From the NCBI GenBank assembly GCA_964351595.1, contig CAYGOT010000006.1, forward strand, positions 54,191-118,190: DNA of 64,000 nt, written 5' to 3'. Origin of the DNA: UBA6059 sp964351595 (GTDB lineage: Bacteria; Bacteroidota; Bacteroidia; Cytophagales; Cyclobacteriaceae). This document shows positions 50,554 to 60,597 of this stretch, piece by piece. The notes below the pieces were generated by a model that worked only from the letters and a program-made list of their open reading frames with translations, was not told the DNA's origin and searched no databases. The translations under genes were made by a program, and so were the position numbers. How positions within the stretch are numbered: position 1 is the stretch's first letter; each line of letters starts with the position of its first letter.

Positions 50554-53196
50554 ATGAAAGGAAAGATTATTGGGTTTGTGTTAGTGATATTGGTATGGAC
50601 GGACGTCAGTGCTCAAATCAGGTATAACTACAACCGTAGGCAAAGCAACGACATAGAAATCAACTATTCCAACCCAAAGGAATATGTGATCGCCAATATT
50701 GAAGTACTAGGATCGAAATTTCTGGACAAGAATGCGCTGATCTCTATTTCGGGTCTGAAAATTGGTGATAAGATAAAGATACCAGGAGATGCTATCTCAG
50801 GAGGTATCAAAAAGCTTTGGAAACAAGGAATTATCGGAGATGTAAAAATCTACGCCAACAAAATTGAAGGGGAAGAAGTATCAATTACTATTGAGTTATC
50901 TGAGAGACCAAGGCTGACACGGTTTGCTTTTGAAGGACTCACACGTACTCAAGAGAAGGATATTCGCGAGAAGATCAACTTGATCAGGGGACGTGTCATC
51001 ACTGATGCGCTAGTGCGAAATGCCGAACTAACCATTACAAGATATTTTGCTGATAAGGGCTACCTCGATGCTGACGTGAAAGTGGTTCAGCAACAAGACA
51101 CCCTTCTTTCAAACAGTATCCAATTAAATGTAATGGTGGACAAGAAGCGAAAAATCAAGGTTAACAAAATCAATATAATTGGAGATACAATATTCGCGGA
51201 TGCAAAACTTAAAGGGCAGCTAAAGAAAACCGGTGAAAAACCACGCATCTCAGTCTTTGAAGACCTGGCTAAAAAGACTTTCTCCCTTTTTAAGCCCAAG
51301 GAGCTTAAGGAGTTCATCACGACGAAAGAAAAGGTTGATCCGAAAGAGTATATCAATACTCACGTGAAGCTCAACATATTCAAGTCAAACAAATATATTG
51401 AGTCTGATTTTGAGACTGACAAAGCGGGCCTAATCACATTCTATAATAGCAAAGGTTATCGGGATGCGGCAATAATAGATGATTCGGTCTATTTGTATAA
51501 TAATAAATCTGTCAACCTTGATCTTGAAGTCGAGCCTGGTCAGCAGTACTATTTCAGAGATATTATTTGGTCGGGTAACTATGTATATCAGGACATTACC
51601 CTCAATAATGTACTAGGTATTAACAAGGGAGATGTTTATGATCTTGAGCTAGTTAATAAGAAGCTAAACTACAACCCAACCGGGACGGACATTAGCTCTC
51701 TCTACATGGATAATGGCTATCTCTTCTTTAGTGTCAACCCTGTCGAAGTTCGAATTGAAGATGACTCCATTGATTTGGAAATGCGCATCTATGAAGGAGC
51801 CCAGGCCAAGATCAGCAAAGTAATGATCTCAGGCAATGACCGGACTAGTGATCACGTGATTCTTAGAGAACTGCGGACCTTGCCTGGAGACTACTTTAGT
51901 AGAGCAGAGTTGATTAGAACACAGCGTGAGCTATCGCAACTAGGGTATTTTGACCCAGAGCAGGTTAACCCTGTGCCCATGCCTAACCCTGCGGATGAAA
52001 CTGTGGACATTCAATGGAATCTCGTCGAGCGACCAAGTGATCAAGTTGAACTATCCGGTGGATGGGGTGGTGCTTTTGGTTTTGTAGGGACACTCGGTCT
52101 GGTGTTCAACAATTTCTCGTTGCGGAATATCTCTAATTTTGACAAATGGCGCCCTTTGCCGGTAGGTGATGGTCAGAGACTTTCGATAAGAATGCAAGCC
52201 AATGGCAGGAGGTTCCAGAGTTATACGTTCTCCTTATCCGAGCCTTGGTTGGGCGGAAGAAAGCCAAACAATTTTGGCGTCAACTATAGCTACTCGGTAC
52301 AAAGGAGTGTAAACACAATAACCAACGAAGTTTTCGGTTCTTTGAAGGTGCAGGGAATTACCTTAAGCCTCGGCAGGCGCATCAAATGGCCTGATGACTA
52401 CTTCACCTTGAGTAATTCTCTTTCTTACCTGAATTATGACCTTTTCAACTTTGGCCAGACATTGGGTTTTGAAACCGGAGTATCTAATAATATAAACTTC
52501 AATACCACGCTTGCGAGAAACAGTATTGACAACCCGATGTTCCCTAGATCTGGTTCATCTATTTCATTAAGCCTGGCATTAACTCCGCCATATTCGCTGT
52601 GGAATGATTTGGATTTTGACACTGCTCCACCTGAGGAACGCTACAGGTGGGTTGAATACCACAAGTGGATGTTCGATGCAAAGTTCTATACTAAGCTCGT
52701 TGGGAATCTTGTATTAGAAACAAGAGCCCACATGGGCTACATTGGTAGTTACAATGATAAGTCAGAGGTGGGGCCTTTTGAAAGGTTCTTCGTGGGTGGA
52801 GATGGACTTACAGGACAAAACTTCCTATTAGGCAATGATATTATTGGCCTGAGAGGATATGAGAATAACTCAATCGTACCGCCAGCCGATGAAAATGGAA
52901 TCCAGGGAGGTACTGTATACAACAAGTTCGTATTTGAGTTGCGCTATCCGCTTTCGCTCAATCCGTCGGCTACAATTTATGTGACCTCCTTCCTTGAAGC
53001 AGGGAATAACTGGAGCGAAACCAACAACTTCAACCCTTATGATCTTTATAGATCAGCAGGCTTTGGTGCAAGGATATTTATGCCAGCATTTGGTCTATTG
53101 GGTGTTGATTGGGGCTATGGCTTTGACGTACCACCCGGAGGCATTGGTATATCCGGGCCACAATTTCACTTCTCTATTGGTCAACAGTTAAGATAA
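50554..53196 (+). CDS. bamA: Outer membrane protein assembly factor BamA
   Basis: The 880-residue, full-length BamA inserts outer-membrane barrels. It has a signal peptide (1-20), a series of POTRA domains (about 45-470; 'IANIEVLGSKFLDKNALISI', 'LTRFAFEGLTRTQEKDIREK', 'ARISKVMISGNDRTSDHVIL'-type starts) and a C-terminal barrel (about 500-880) with the closing strand '...QFHFSIGQQLR'. The region 'RAELIRTQRELSQLGYFD' is the standard POTRA5 end. It belongs to the uppS-bamA-ompH-ompH operon. Confidence 0.95.
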   Translation: MKGKIIGFVLVILVWTDVSAQIRYNYNRRQSNDIEINYSNPKEYVIANIEVLGSKFLDKNALISISGLKIGDKIKIPGDAISGGIKKLWKQGIIGDVKIYANKIEGEEVSITIELSERPRLTRFAFEGLTRTQEKDIREKINLIRGRVITDALVRNAELTITRYFADKGYLDADVKVVQQQDTLLSNSIQLNVMVDKKRKIKVNKINIIGDTIFADAKLKGQLKKTGEKPRISVFEDLAKKTFSLFKPKELKEFITTKEKVDPKEYINTHVKLNIFKSNKYIESDFETDKAGLITFYNSKGYRDAAIIDDSVYLYNNKSVNLDLEVEPGQQYYFRDIIWSGNYVYQDITLNNVLGINKGDVYDLELVNKKLNYNPTGTDISSLYMDNGYLFFSVNPVEVRIEDDSIDLEMRIYEGAQAKISKVMISGNDRTSDHVILRELRTLPGDYFSRAELIRTQRELSQLGYFDPEQVNPVPMPNPADETVDIQWNLVERPSDQVELSGGWGGAFGFVGTLGLVFNNFSLRNISNFDKWRPLPVGDGQRLSIRMQANGRRFQSYTFSLSEPWLGGRKPNNFGVNYSYSVQRSVNTITNEVFGSLKVQGITLSLGRRIKWPDDYFTLSNSLSYLNYDLFNFGQTLGFETGVSNNINFNTTLARNSIDNPMFPRSGSSISLSLALTPPYSLWNDLDFDTAPPEERYRWVEYHKWMFDAKFYTKLVGNLVLETRAHMGYIGSYNDKSEVGPFERFFVGGDGLTGQNFLLGNDIIGLRGYENNSIVPPADENGIQGGTVYNKFVFELRYPLSLNPSATIYVTSFLEAGNNWSETNNFNPYDLYRSAGFGARIFMPAFGLLGVDWGYGFDVPPGGIGISGPQFHFSIGQQLR

Positions 53197-53200
53197 TGGC

Positions 53201-53734
53201 ATGAAATTTTTCGGCACAGTAGTTGTACTTCAGTTTTTCGTTCTTGGCTCCTTGTTCGCTCAGAAGTTTGGTTATGTTGACACGAAGTATGTGCTGAGTA
53301 AGATGCCGGAATATGCAGCAGCTCAAGATGAAATCAACAAGCTGTCACTGGCATGGGAGGAAGAAGTTCAAGAACTGTACAAGGGTGTACAAGCGATGGA
53401 AGTTCAGCTACAGGCGGAGGAAGTGCTGCTGACCCAAGAGATGTACGCAGAGAGGAAGGAAGAAATTGACTTGAAGTGGGGTGAAGTAAAAGACTATCAA
53501 AAAAAGATATTTGGCTTTGAAGGCCTCTTCTTTTTAAAGAAAAAGGAATTAATTAAACCAGTTCAAGATAAAGTATTTGAAGCTGTAGAAAAGGTAGCAA
53601 AAAACAATAGATTGCAGATCGTTTTTGACAAAGCTGGGGAACTGGTGATGATTTATACAGATCCAATCCACGACTATACAGACTATGTGCTGGAAGAATT
53701 GGGATTAGGGGATTCAAATGATACAATTAAATAG
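53201..53734 (+). CDS. OmpH/Skp family periplasmic chaperone (copy 1)
   Basis: The 177-residue OmpH/Skp-type protein has a signal peptide (about 1-20, 'VVVLQFFVLGSLFA') and a long coiled coil (about 45-115), with 'KFGYVDTKYVLSKMPEYAAA' at its start. It should hold unfolded outer-membrane proteins in the periplasm. It starts four bases after bamA. Confidence 0.93.
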   Translation: MKFFGTVVVLQFFVLGSLFAQKFGYVDTKYVLSKMPEYAAAQDEINKLSLAWEEEVQELYKGVQAMEVQLQAEEVLLTQEMYAERKEEIDLKWGEVKDYQKKIFGFEGLFFLKKKELIKPVQDKVFEAVEKVAKNNRLQIVFDKAGELVMIYTDPIHDYTDYVLEELGLGDSNDTIK

Positions 53735-53753
53735 GTTATTAATTATTAAAGTT

Positions 53754-54287
53754 ATGAAAATCAGAAGTTTAATTATTCTGGCGATCTTGGCCCTGGGCAC
53801 AAGTGCCATGGCTCAGCAGAATTTGAAAATAGGATACACCAATGTAGACTATGTGCTCAGCTTAATGCCTGAAACAAAGCAAGTGGAGGCGGAATACAAC
53901 GCTTACCAACAGCAGATAGAGAATCAGCTTCAGAGCAAAATCACGGATTTCCAAACCAAAGGTCAGCAGTTTCAGCAGCAAGCGGCTACTATGACAGACC
54001 TGATTCGTGCTGATAAGCAGGCGGAGCTACAAGCACTCCAAGCCTCAATTGAGCGTTTTCAACGAGACGCTCAAGGCTCACTTAGCAAGAAGCAGGGGGA
54101 TCTGTTTCAGCCACTATTTGACAAAATAGGAACTGCGATCAACGCGGTAGCGGAGGAGAATGGGTACACTCACGTTTTTAGCTCAGGAGTACCTGGCATG
54201 GATATCCTTCTTTATGCTACGGAGGAGAATGACGTATCTCCCTTAATCCTTAAGAAGCTAGGAATCGATCCTCCTGCAGAAAACTAA
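53754..54287 (+). CDS. OmpH/Skp family periplasmic chaperone (copy 2)
   Basis: The 177-residue paralogue has its own signal peptide ('MKIRSLIILAILALGTSAMA') and a Gln-rich coiled coil ('LQSKITDFQTKGQQFQQQAA'). It ends just before a strong terminator. The start at 53754 (MKIRSL) is preferred to 53718, which overlaps the first copy. Tandem OmpH copies are normal in Bacteroidota. Confidence 0.93.
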   Translation: MKIRSLIILAILALGTSAMAQQNLKIGYTNVDYVLSLMPETKQVEAEYNAYQQQIENQLQSKITDFQTKGQQFQQQAATMTDLIRADKQAELQALQASIERFQRDAQGSLSKKQGDLFQPLFDKIGTAINAVAEENGYTHVFSSGVPGMDILLYATEENDVSPLILKKLGIDPPAEN

Positions 54288-54313
54288 GAGATCGATAAAA
54301 CCACAAAATATAG

Positions 54314-54338
54314 AAGGCCTCAAGTGAGGCCTTTTTTT
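54314..54338 (+). terminator. Rho-independent terminator of bamA-ompH operon
   Basis: AAGGCCTC (54314-54321) pairs with GAGGCCTT (54326-54333) and is followed by T's up to 54338, 26 bases after the last ompH stop. Confidence 0.85.
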
Positions 54339-55512
54339 ATATCAAAAAGCCGAGAAGCAGACCAATAGCAATAATCCAGGGAGCTCTTATTTTGGTGAAC
54401 AATAACGCAGCGAGCGTGGCTAGTATGATGCCATAATTGAGAATGCTTACCTCTACAGGCCTGGCGAGAAGAAATGCTGCCGCGATTACCATCCCGCAAC
54501 TGACAGCATTAACTCCTTCAAGAGAGGCCTTAATAAACCGATACTTCTTCAAGTCTTGCCAGAATCGGCTGACAAAGAAGATGAGGAATGTGCCCGGCAA
54601 GAAGATACCGGCGGTAGCCATGAATGCGCCAAGCAGCTCTCCACCAATCCCAAACTCCCTCATGGAAAGAGCCCCTACGTAGGCACAAAAGGAAAATACC
54701 GGACCAGGGACTGCCTGGACAAGTGCATAGCCAGATAGGAACTCGGGAGAGCTCAAGTACTCCTTGTACTCAACAAACTCTGTAAATAGAAAAGGTACAA
54801 GCACTTGCCCACCACCAAAAATCAAACTTCCGGTTCGGTAGAAGTTTTCAAACAATCTGACCGGAAGATAATCTGTTAATCCACCTAAGGCAGCAGCAAA
54901 CAGTAACACTAATATCCAAAGAATGAAGTTCGACCAATTAATTTTAAGTCGACCTTTCTCTTCAACATCTTGTTTCTTGTATTTCAAACCGGTGACCAGG
55001 CCTCCAGCAACAATTATTATAGGGTACAGAAAAGGATTAACTATGAATGCAGAGAGGATAATGGCAAGGACTAATAGGACCTTGGCGGTGGTCGTGTCGA
55101 TAATCTTTTTTGTGATAACGAATGCCGAATAAGCCACTATGCCTACAGCCATGGGCTGTATGTATTTGGTAAATGACAATGAAATCTGTTCTTCACTTAG
55201 ATAATTTGTAGCAATACCGGCAGTGGTCATGATGACGAATGCAGGCATCATCCACACGAGTAATGTCAGGTAGGCAAGGTTTGGTCCTCCGATTTTGAAC
55301 CCAAGTGCAGTGATGGTCTGGGTAGAGGTAGGGCCAGGGAGAATCTGACAGAGGGCGTTTAGCTCGATCAGATCTTTCTCGCTGAGGTACGCACGCTTCT
55401 TGACTAAAACATCAAAGAACATTGCTATGTGACCTTGGGGGCCACCAAATGCTGTAAGCGAGAGAAGGAATACGTCTCTTAAAAAAATGTAGTAGCGTAC
55501 CCTCTTGATCAT
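54337..55512 (-). CDS. chrA: Chromate transporter family protein
   Basis: The 391-residue membrane protein has two homologous CHR domains, each starting with a conserved block ('FGGPQGHIAMFFDVLVKKRA', 'PGPTSTQTITALGFKIGG' in the first; 'FGGGQVLVPFLFTEFVEYKE', 'VQAVPGPVFSFCAYVG' in the second). About ten TM helices are present. ChrA exports chromate, or sulphate-like anions, at the expense of the proton gradient. The symbol is by family only. Confidence 0.9.
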   Translation of the reverse strand: MIKRVRYYIFLRDVFLLSLTAFGGPQGHIAMFFDVLVKKRAYLSEKDLIELNALCQILPGPTSTQTITALGFKIGGPNLAYLTLLVWMMPAFVIMTTAGIATNYLSEEQISLSFTKYIQPMAVGIVAYSAFVITKKIIDTTTAKVLLVLAIILSAFIVNPFLYPIIIVAGGLVTGLKYKKQDVEEKGRLKINWSNFILWILVLLFAAALGGLTDYLPVRLFENFYRTGSLIFGGGQVLVPFLFTEFVEYKEYLSSPEFLSGYALVQAVPGPVFSFCAYVGALSMREFGIGGELLGAFMATAGIFLPGTFLIFFVSRFWQDLKKYRFIKASLEGVNAVSCGMVIAAAFLLARPVEVSILNYGIILATLAALLFTKIRAPWIIAIGLLLGFLI

Positions 55513-55521
55513 CTTTGAGGA

Positions 55522-56493
55522 TTATTTCTTCAGGCCTATTTCAACTAGTCTCTGATGTAGGAAGTCACCTGCACTGATGTCCTCGTATCCCTTAGGGTGT
55601 TGCTCATCAATGCAGCCTTCCAGGCAGGTCAAATCCATCTCTGACCTTGGATGCATGAAAAAGGGAATCGAGAAACGCGAGGTTCCCATGAGCTCTCTCG
55701 GGGGGTTAACTACCCTATGTATGGTGGACTTTAGTTTGTCATTAGTCAGTCTTGCCAGCATATCTCCGACATTGACCACTACCTGATCAGGTAGAGCTGT
55801 AATTGGAATCCATTTTTGATCTCTGCGTAGAACCTGCAACCCATCTGCACTCGCACCCATTAGCAACGTGATCAGGTTAATGTCACCATGCTCGGCAGCC
55901 CTCACCGCATCGGATGGAATGCTATCCGGGTCTTTTATTGGGAAATAATGGATAGGACGAAGTATACTATTGCCGTATTTGACTTTGTCCTCAAAGTAGT
56001 CTTCCTCCAAGCCAAGATAGATTGCGATAGCGCGTAGTACCTGCATGCCGGCATTTTCTAGCGTCTGATAGGCCTCCACCGTTACGTCTGCCAATGCAGG
56101 CAACTCTTCTGGCCATATGTTATCCGGGTATTCCTCGTTGATCTCTACCCCGTCGGGTAGCTCCTGACCGACATGGTAAAACTCTTTTAAGTCACCAGTA
56201 CTCCGGCCTTTCGCATGCTCTTTACCTTTTCCTATATAACCTCGTTGACCAAAAAGCTCTGGTTTTTCGTACTTAGACTTTACCTCTTCTGGTAAGTCGA
56301 AGAACGCCTTAACTGTTGCGTAAAGCTCTTTGGTCTGCTCATCGGTCAAGCCATGATTCTTAATCGCGACAAAGCCTATGTTATTGAAAGCATCGCCTAA
56401 TTGCTTGACAAAAAGTTGTTTTCTGAGCTCATCACCTGAGGTAAAATCATTTAGGTCTAACGATGGGATTTCTTCCAGTAGGGCTTGAGGCAT
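55522..56493 (-). CDS. Isopenicillin N synthase-like 2-oxoglutarate/Fe(II) oxygenase
   Basis: The 323-residue enzyme has a DIOX_N domain and a 2OG-Fe(II) domain. The iron ligands are His202 and Asp204 ('EHGDINLITL') with His259 ('STIHRVVNP'), and the Arg273-x-Ser275 pair ('SRFSIPFF') fits 2-oxoglutarate or substrate. The role could be secondary metabolism or oxidation of a small molecule; nothing nearby tells which. It is nine bases from chrA. Confidence 0.88.
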   Translation of the reverse strand: MPQALLEEIPSLDLNDFTSGDELRKQLFVKQLGDAFNNIGFVAIKNHGLTDEQTKELYATVKAFFDLPEEVKSKYEKPELFGQRGYIGKGKEHAKGRSTGDLKEFYHVGQELPDGVEINEEYPDNIWPEELPALADVTVEAYQTLENAGMQVLRAIAIYLGLEEDYFEDKVKYGNSILRPIHYFPIKDPDSIPSDAVRAAEHGDINLITLLMGASADGLQVLRRDQKWIPITALPDQVVVNVGDMLARLTNDKLKSTIHRVVNPPRELMGTSRFSIPFFMHPRSEMDLTCLEGCIDEQHPKGYEDISAGDFLHQRLVEIGLKK

Positions 56494-56537
56494 GATCTTA
56501 ATTGATTTGATACAACACTAAATTAATGTTAATGCAC

Positions 56538-56568
56538 AAAAAAACCATTGATGGGTTATCAATGGTTT
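56538..56568 (-). terminator. Rho-independent terminator of DUF4399 gene
   Basis: AAACCATTGAT (56542-56552) and ATCAATGGTTT (56558-56568) pair perfectly over 11 bases, and the minus strand runs into T's at 56544-56538. It lies 19 bases after the DUF4399 stop. Confidence 0.8.
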
Positions 56569-56587
56569 AGTTGAGGTTGCTTTAGGT

Positions 56588-57049
56588 CTACTCTACTGTA
56601 ACCTTAATGGATGCAGCCATAGCCTCACCATATGAGGCATGCACGCCATCGGCAAACTGCAATGTCAACGTGTACTCTCCTGGAGCCAATTCCAAAGAAG
56701 TGTCTGTTTGACCCTTACCATAATGAATAGTGGTATCACTCATAGGGATTACTTCGCCCATTGGCCAATGAGTCTGATTGATGAGAATGTGATGGTGTCC
56801 AAAGCCTTCTTTTACAGCCCCGGCAGGTTCTATTTCCATTCCTTCTACACCCATTTCAACATATACCGGGCTACCTACTGTAGCTCCGTCTTCCGGATAC
56901 TTAAAGAATACTCTCGGTTCTACAGCCTCTTCAACGGCTTCTTGCGCAGGAGCCTCAGCAGTTTCAGATGTTGTTTCCTGGCTTTGATTGGAGCCTCCGC
57001 AGGCCCACATTAGCAACATTATAGCGGGTATAAATAATCTCGACTTCAT
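56588..57049 (-). CDS. DUF4399 domain lipoprotein
   Basis: The 153-residue product has a lipobox near Cys17 ('IMLLMWACGG'), a Glu/Ala-rich linker, and a DUF4399 domain ('VFFKYPEDGATVGSPVYVEM', 'GFGHHHILINQ', 'LAPGEYTLTLQFADGVHASY'). The HHH cluster may bind metal. The family is a small beta sandwich of unknown function. Confidence 0.85.
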   Translation of the reverse strand: MKSRLFIPAIMLLMWACGGSNQSQETTSETAEAPAQEAVEEAVEPRVFFKYPEDGATVGSPVYVEMGVEGMEIEPAGAVKEGFGHHHILINQTHWPMGEVIPMSDTTIHYGKGQTDTSLELAPGEYTLTLQFADGVHASYGEAMAASIKVTVE

Positions 57050-57102
57050 AATTGATGTTTAGTTGATTAGTAATAACTACTTAAAATTAATGGAATCATG
57101 AC

Positions 57103-57780
57103 CTAATGGAAAATCTGTCCCAGTACTTTCAATGACTTCATTTCCGACCAGTGGTCATATTGCTTTTCAAAATAACCCATTAGCAGCCCGAGTGTTTCCG
57201 ATCTTATGGCTCCAGTAGCATCGACATGCTGATTGTAATTGGAATTGATGAGGCTATCGACGAATGTGTCAATCTTGGTGTTAGAACTTTGAGTGTCAGA
57301 CTGAGCAATTAATTCCTGAGAATTGGCAAGGCCATGCCCCAGATACCTACTGAGCTTGATAATCAGCTGAAGATGAAAGTTCTCATAACTACTCTCCAAT
57401 TCATCTAGTACCAGGAATGAATTGTATAAGAAGTCAAACTGCTCGGCCTGTTCTTCCTGTTCTTTCAGCACTCGAGTCAAGAATTCCGATAGGAAAATAG
57501 CCATGCCCATTTTGCGTACATCAAAAGGAATGGAGGTATATGTATCGCTTATCTTAAACTCTGAGAGCCTATTGATATCTGCGTCTTTTCGATGATAGGC
57601 CACAAGGTCGAGTAGGGTCAGCGGCTGGAAAAACCCTAGCGTTTTTTTCGATTTGGTGCTTCTCAAACCATTGACGATATAGCTCTGGAGCCCAAAAGAA
57701 CGAGTGTAAACCCTGACAATGATGGAGGTCTCCTTAAACTTGATATAGCTAAGGCAAATGCCTTTTGTCTTGAATAGCAT
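57103..57780 (-). CDS. recO: DNA repair protein RecO
   Basis: The 225-residue protein has the RecO OB-fold start ('MLFKTKGICLSYIKFKETSI', 'IVRVYTRSFGLQSYIVNGLR') and a helical C-terminal part. RecO loads RecA onto SSB-coated DNA with RecR. The zinc-binding cysteines of some RecO proteins are absent. Its ATG overlaps the porZ stop by one base, a gene order common in Bacteroidota. Confidence 0.9.
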   Translation of the reverse strand: MLFKTKGICLSYIKFKETSIIVRVYTRSFGLQSYIVNGLRSTKSKKTLGFFQPLTLLDLVAYHRKDADINRLSEFKISDTYTSIPFDVRKMGMAIFLSEFLTRVLKEQEEQAEQFDFLYNSFLVLDELESSYENFHLQLIIKLSRYLGHGLANSQELIAQSDTQSSNTKIDTFVDSLINSNYNQHVDATGAIRSETLGLLMGYFEKQYDHWSEMKSLKVLGQIFH

Positions 57781-60014
57781 TACCGCACCACCGCAAATTT
57801 GCCCACAAAAGTTTCCTCTCCGAGAGCGTCACTGCAAAACACGAGATAGACTCCCGTCGATACACGCTGGCCATTGACATCCAACCCATCCCATGATGCC
57901 GTTCCTCCATTGGCAAAAAACTCTCTCACCAGCCTACCGGAAATGTCAGTGACCTTTACATTGACATTGCTAGCCAGCCCAGAAAAACCGATCATCCCCC
58001 GATAATCGGGGGTGACAGGATTGGGAAATACCTTGACAGTTGAAAAAAATGTGCTGGCGTCTGTAGCATCACTTCGATAAGATACAAGGCCCTTAGTAGT
58101 AGAGATGAAGACCTCTCCACTGAGCGGATTGATGGCCACATTCGTAATCGAATCGGAAGGAAGAGGGCTATTGGCCCGGGTGAAATGATAGACCAGCTCA
58201 TCTCCATTCTCAGAGAAAAGCCACAATCCAATGTTGGTTCCAAACCACTTTCGATTGCCTCCATCTACAGCTACCGCAGCAATAAATTCATCTTTGAGAA
58301 GCAGCTCGCTATTGAATATAGGAATGATCGCATCCGCGAAATCAGGAATGAAAGGACTCAACGAAGACTGAAAAAAGGCAACTCCGGTTCTGGTAGCTAC
58401 CCACACCTCGTCATTTTTGTCTATGGCCAAATCATTGACCTGACTTGAAGGTAAATCATTAGCAGCGGAGGTGACATAGCGGACCGATTGCTGCTCTGGA
58501 CTATACACGTAAATTCCCCCGCCTCTATCAGTATCTATTCTTGCCCATAAGGCTCCTGTCCGCGCACTCGTGGCGAGCTGTTCGGGAAATCTGGCACTGG
58601 TAGATGCACCCAGCGAGATGCTACTCCAGTTGCCCGATTCTTCAAGTACATGCACCGAAGGGTTGGCGTCATAGTTGGCCACCCAGAGTTGTTTGTCAGC
58701 GTCATGATGCACGCCAGAAATCAAAGGCCCAAAATCACTATTGGGTGGAGGAAGCAATGGACTTCCTGGAGTCTGCTCGTCTATTAATTGATCCCCCGTC
58801 TCATTGTAGACGCCCTGACCATATGCACCCCATACTACCTGCCCATTGAAGCTCACCTCAGACAAATCAGTGATGCCATCGATCTCTTCTATACGCCATT
58901 GACTTCCATCGAAAATGGAGTAGGTGGCCACATTACCCAGCGGTTGTCTCAGGAAGTCACGATAAGCTCCAATGCCATAGACATCTCCTCCCTGCCATGA
59001 TAACTCTGTGAGATGATCTGTGTGTGGTCCCGATGGTGCAAAGCTTTCTTCCGTCCCTTGGATTGAACGAATAAGGCTTGCTCCCGAGCTCGCTAGAAAT
59101 AGTCCGGCTGAGGAGCCAGACACATCATTTAAGATCTGGTTTGAGATATTGACTAGTATAAACTGATCATTAAAAACGCTGGAGGAGCCCTGTTTTTTAC
59201 CGATAATCAATGGCTGAGTTTTGGATAAGAGAACACTTTCGTATGACCCTCCGGAGAGCTCGGGTGTTCTGTCGATCCAAACGCCATTTCGGTAGGAGTA
59301 CAACACCTTACCAGCACTGGCCAGCAGCTCGCTTCCCAGCCATTGGATTTGCTTCAATTGAAGATTGCCAGAGCCAGGCGTCTTTAGGCTCCAGTTATTA
59401 AAGTCTTGCAGGTTAAGCGAAGGGTCAAGCGATGCTACCAACAAACCGATGGGTGTAGCGAGGTAAATAGAATCTGTACTTATGGCTATATCGGCGATGG
59501 GATGAGTAGACGCATCGGGCCCAATTTCGACATAGCTTTCTATGATTTCCTTAGTCTCCAGATTCAAAACTACCACTCCGATGCTTGTCGCAATGTAGAT
59601 TCTGTCCTTGCTGAATTCTACATCGAAGATCGTTCGATCCTCGAGCTGAGAAGCTATGGCCAAATCTCGGAATGATGTGAGCTCATTGCCTTTCAAAAAA
59701 TCAATTACCCCACTCTGATAGCCTATGGCCAATTCACTTCCGGCAGCATCTGATTTCAGACTACTAATGCCGGCATCACTGAGCCCATCTACTTTCGTAA
59801 GCTTGTTAATGCTATTGTCATCCTCATCAATGTAGAAAACAGCATTTGCGGTAGCGGCATATATCTTACGCTCTCCGGCCATATAGGTGACATGGTATAC
59901 ATCTGTGTAGCTGCTATGTGTACGCCATGTACCTATCGGAATGTCCCCCTGCGCCAGAGCCAGTTTGCCCGATAGAATTGACAGAGCAAAAAATAAAATG
60001 ACCTTAACCCTCAT
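57780..60014 (-). CDS. porZ: PorZ-like beta-propeller of the type IX secretion system
   Basis: The 744-residue protein has a signal peptide (about 1-22, 'MRVKVILFFALSILSGKLAL'), two beta-propeller domains beginning 'IPIGTWRTHSSYTDVYHV', and a C-terminal T9SS type A sorting-like domain ('VKVFPNPVTPDYRGMIGF', 'VTDISGRLVREF', 'GVYLVFCSD', 'FVGKFAVVR'). In Porphyromonas, PorZ acts in attaching cargo to anionic LPS. The start at 60014 gives a clean signal. It overlaps the tdk stop by 11 bases and recO by one base, which matches the usual neighbours. Confidence 0.84.
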   Translation of the reverse strand: MRVKVILFFALSILSGKLALAQGDIPIGTWRTHSSYTDVYHVTYMAGERKIYAATANAVFYIDEDDNSINKLTKVDGLSDAGISSLKSDAAGSELAIGYQSGVIDFLKGNELTSFRDLAIASQLEDRTIFDVEFSKDRIYIATSIGVVVLNLETKEIIESYVEIGPDASTHPIADIAISTDSIYLATPIGLLVASLDPSLNLQDFNNWSLKTPGSGNLQLKQIQWLGSELLASAGKVLYSYRNGVWIDRTPELSGGSYESVLLSKTQPLIIGKKQGSSSVFNDQFILVNISNQILNDVSGSSAGLFLASSGASLIRSIQGTEESFAPSGPHTDHLTELSWQGGDVYGIGAYRDFLRQPLGNVATYSIFDGSQWRIEEIDGITDLSEVSFNGQVVWGAYGQGVYNETGDQLIDEQTPGSPLLPPPNSDFGPLISGVHHDADKQLWVANYDANPSVHVLEESGNWSSISLGASTSARFPEQLATSARTGALWARIDTDRGGGIYVYSPEQQSVRYVTSAANDLPSSQVNDLAIDKNDEVWVATRTGVAFFQSSLSPFIPDFADAIIPIFNSELLLKDEFIAAVAVDGGNRKWFGTNIGLWLFSENGDELVYHFTRANSPLPSDSITNVAINPLSGEVFISTTKGLVSYRSDATDASTFFSTVKVFPNPVTPDYRGMIGFSGLASNVNVKVTDISGRLVREFFANGGTASWDGLDVNGQRVSTGVYLVFCSDALGEETFVGKFAVVR

Positions 60015-60588
60015 AGTAGCATTTCCTACAGCGTGCTTCGTACTCCTGATTTTCTCCAAGTAGAACCTTTTCTTTTGAAGCCTTTAACCGGTACGAATAG
60101 TGTGCGACTGCCCCACATTTCATACAGATGGCATGCACCTTGGTGACAAATTCTGCGATAGCAATGATCTCCGGCATACAGCCAAATGGCCGACCTTGAA
60201 AATCCATATCGAGCCCGGCAAGTATGACTCGCTTTCCCGAATTGGCCAATTTATCAACAACCTCCGTGAGGCCAGCATCGAAGAACTGCGCTTCATCGAT
60301 ACCCACGACATCACTGTCGCCGGCCAGCAAAATAATGTCATCCGCGAATGAAACGGGCGTTGATCGAATAGCAGTTTCATTGTGCGAAACCACATTGTAT
60401 TCATGATAGCGAGTATCGATTTTGGGTTTGAAGATTTCTACTTTTTGTTTCGCGATCAAGGCTCGATTGAGCCTTCTGATCAACTCTTCCGTCTTCCCGC
60501 TAAACATTGATCCACATATCACCTCAATCCATCCTGCGGAATGCTGGTTTTTGCTGCTGTAGCGACCAATGTGAGGCTCTATGAACAT
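60004..60588 (-). CDS. tdk: Thymidine kinase
   Basis: The 194-residue type II thymidine kinase phosphorylates thymidine for the salvage pathway. It has the P-loop GSMFSGKT (26-33), the catalytic Glu of 'VGIDEAQFF' and a C-terminal zinc site of CMKC and CRKC. It is of normal length, cytosolic and cotranscribed with porZ and recO. Confidence 0.95.
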   Translation of the reverse strand: MFIEPHIGRYSSKNQHSAGWIEVICGSMFSGKTEELIRRLNRALIAKQKVEIFKPKIDTRYHEYNVVSHNETAIRSTPVSFADDIILLAGDSDVVGIDEAQFFDAGLTEVVDKLANSGKRVILAGLDMDFQGRPFGCMPEIIAIAEFVTKVHAICMKCGAVAHYSYRLKASKEKVLLGENQEYEARCRKCYYEG

Positions 60589-60597
60589 CCGGGCAAT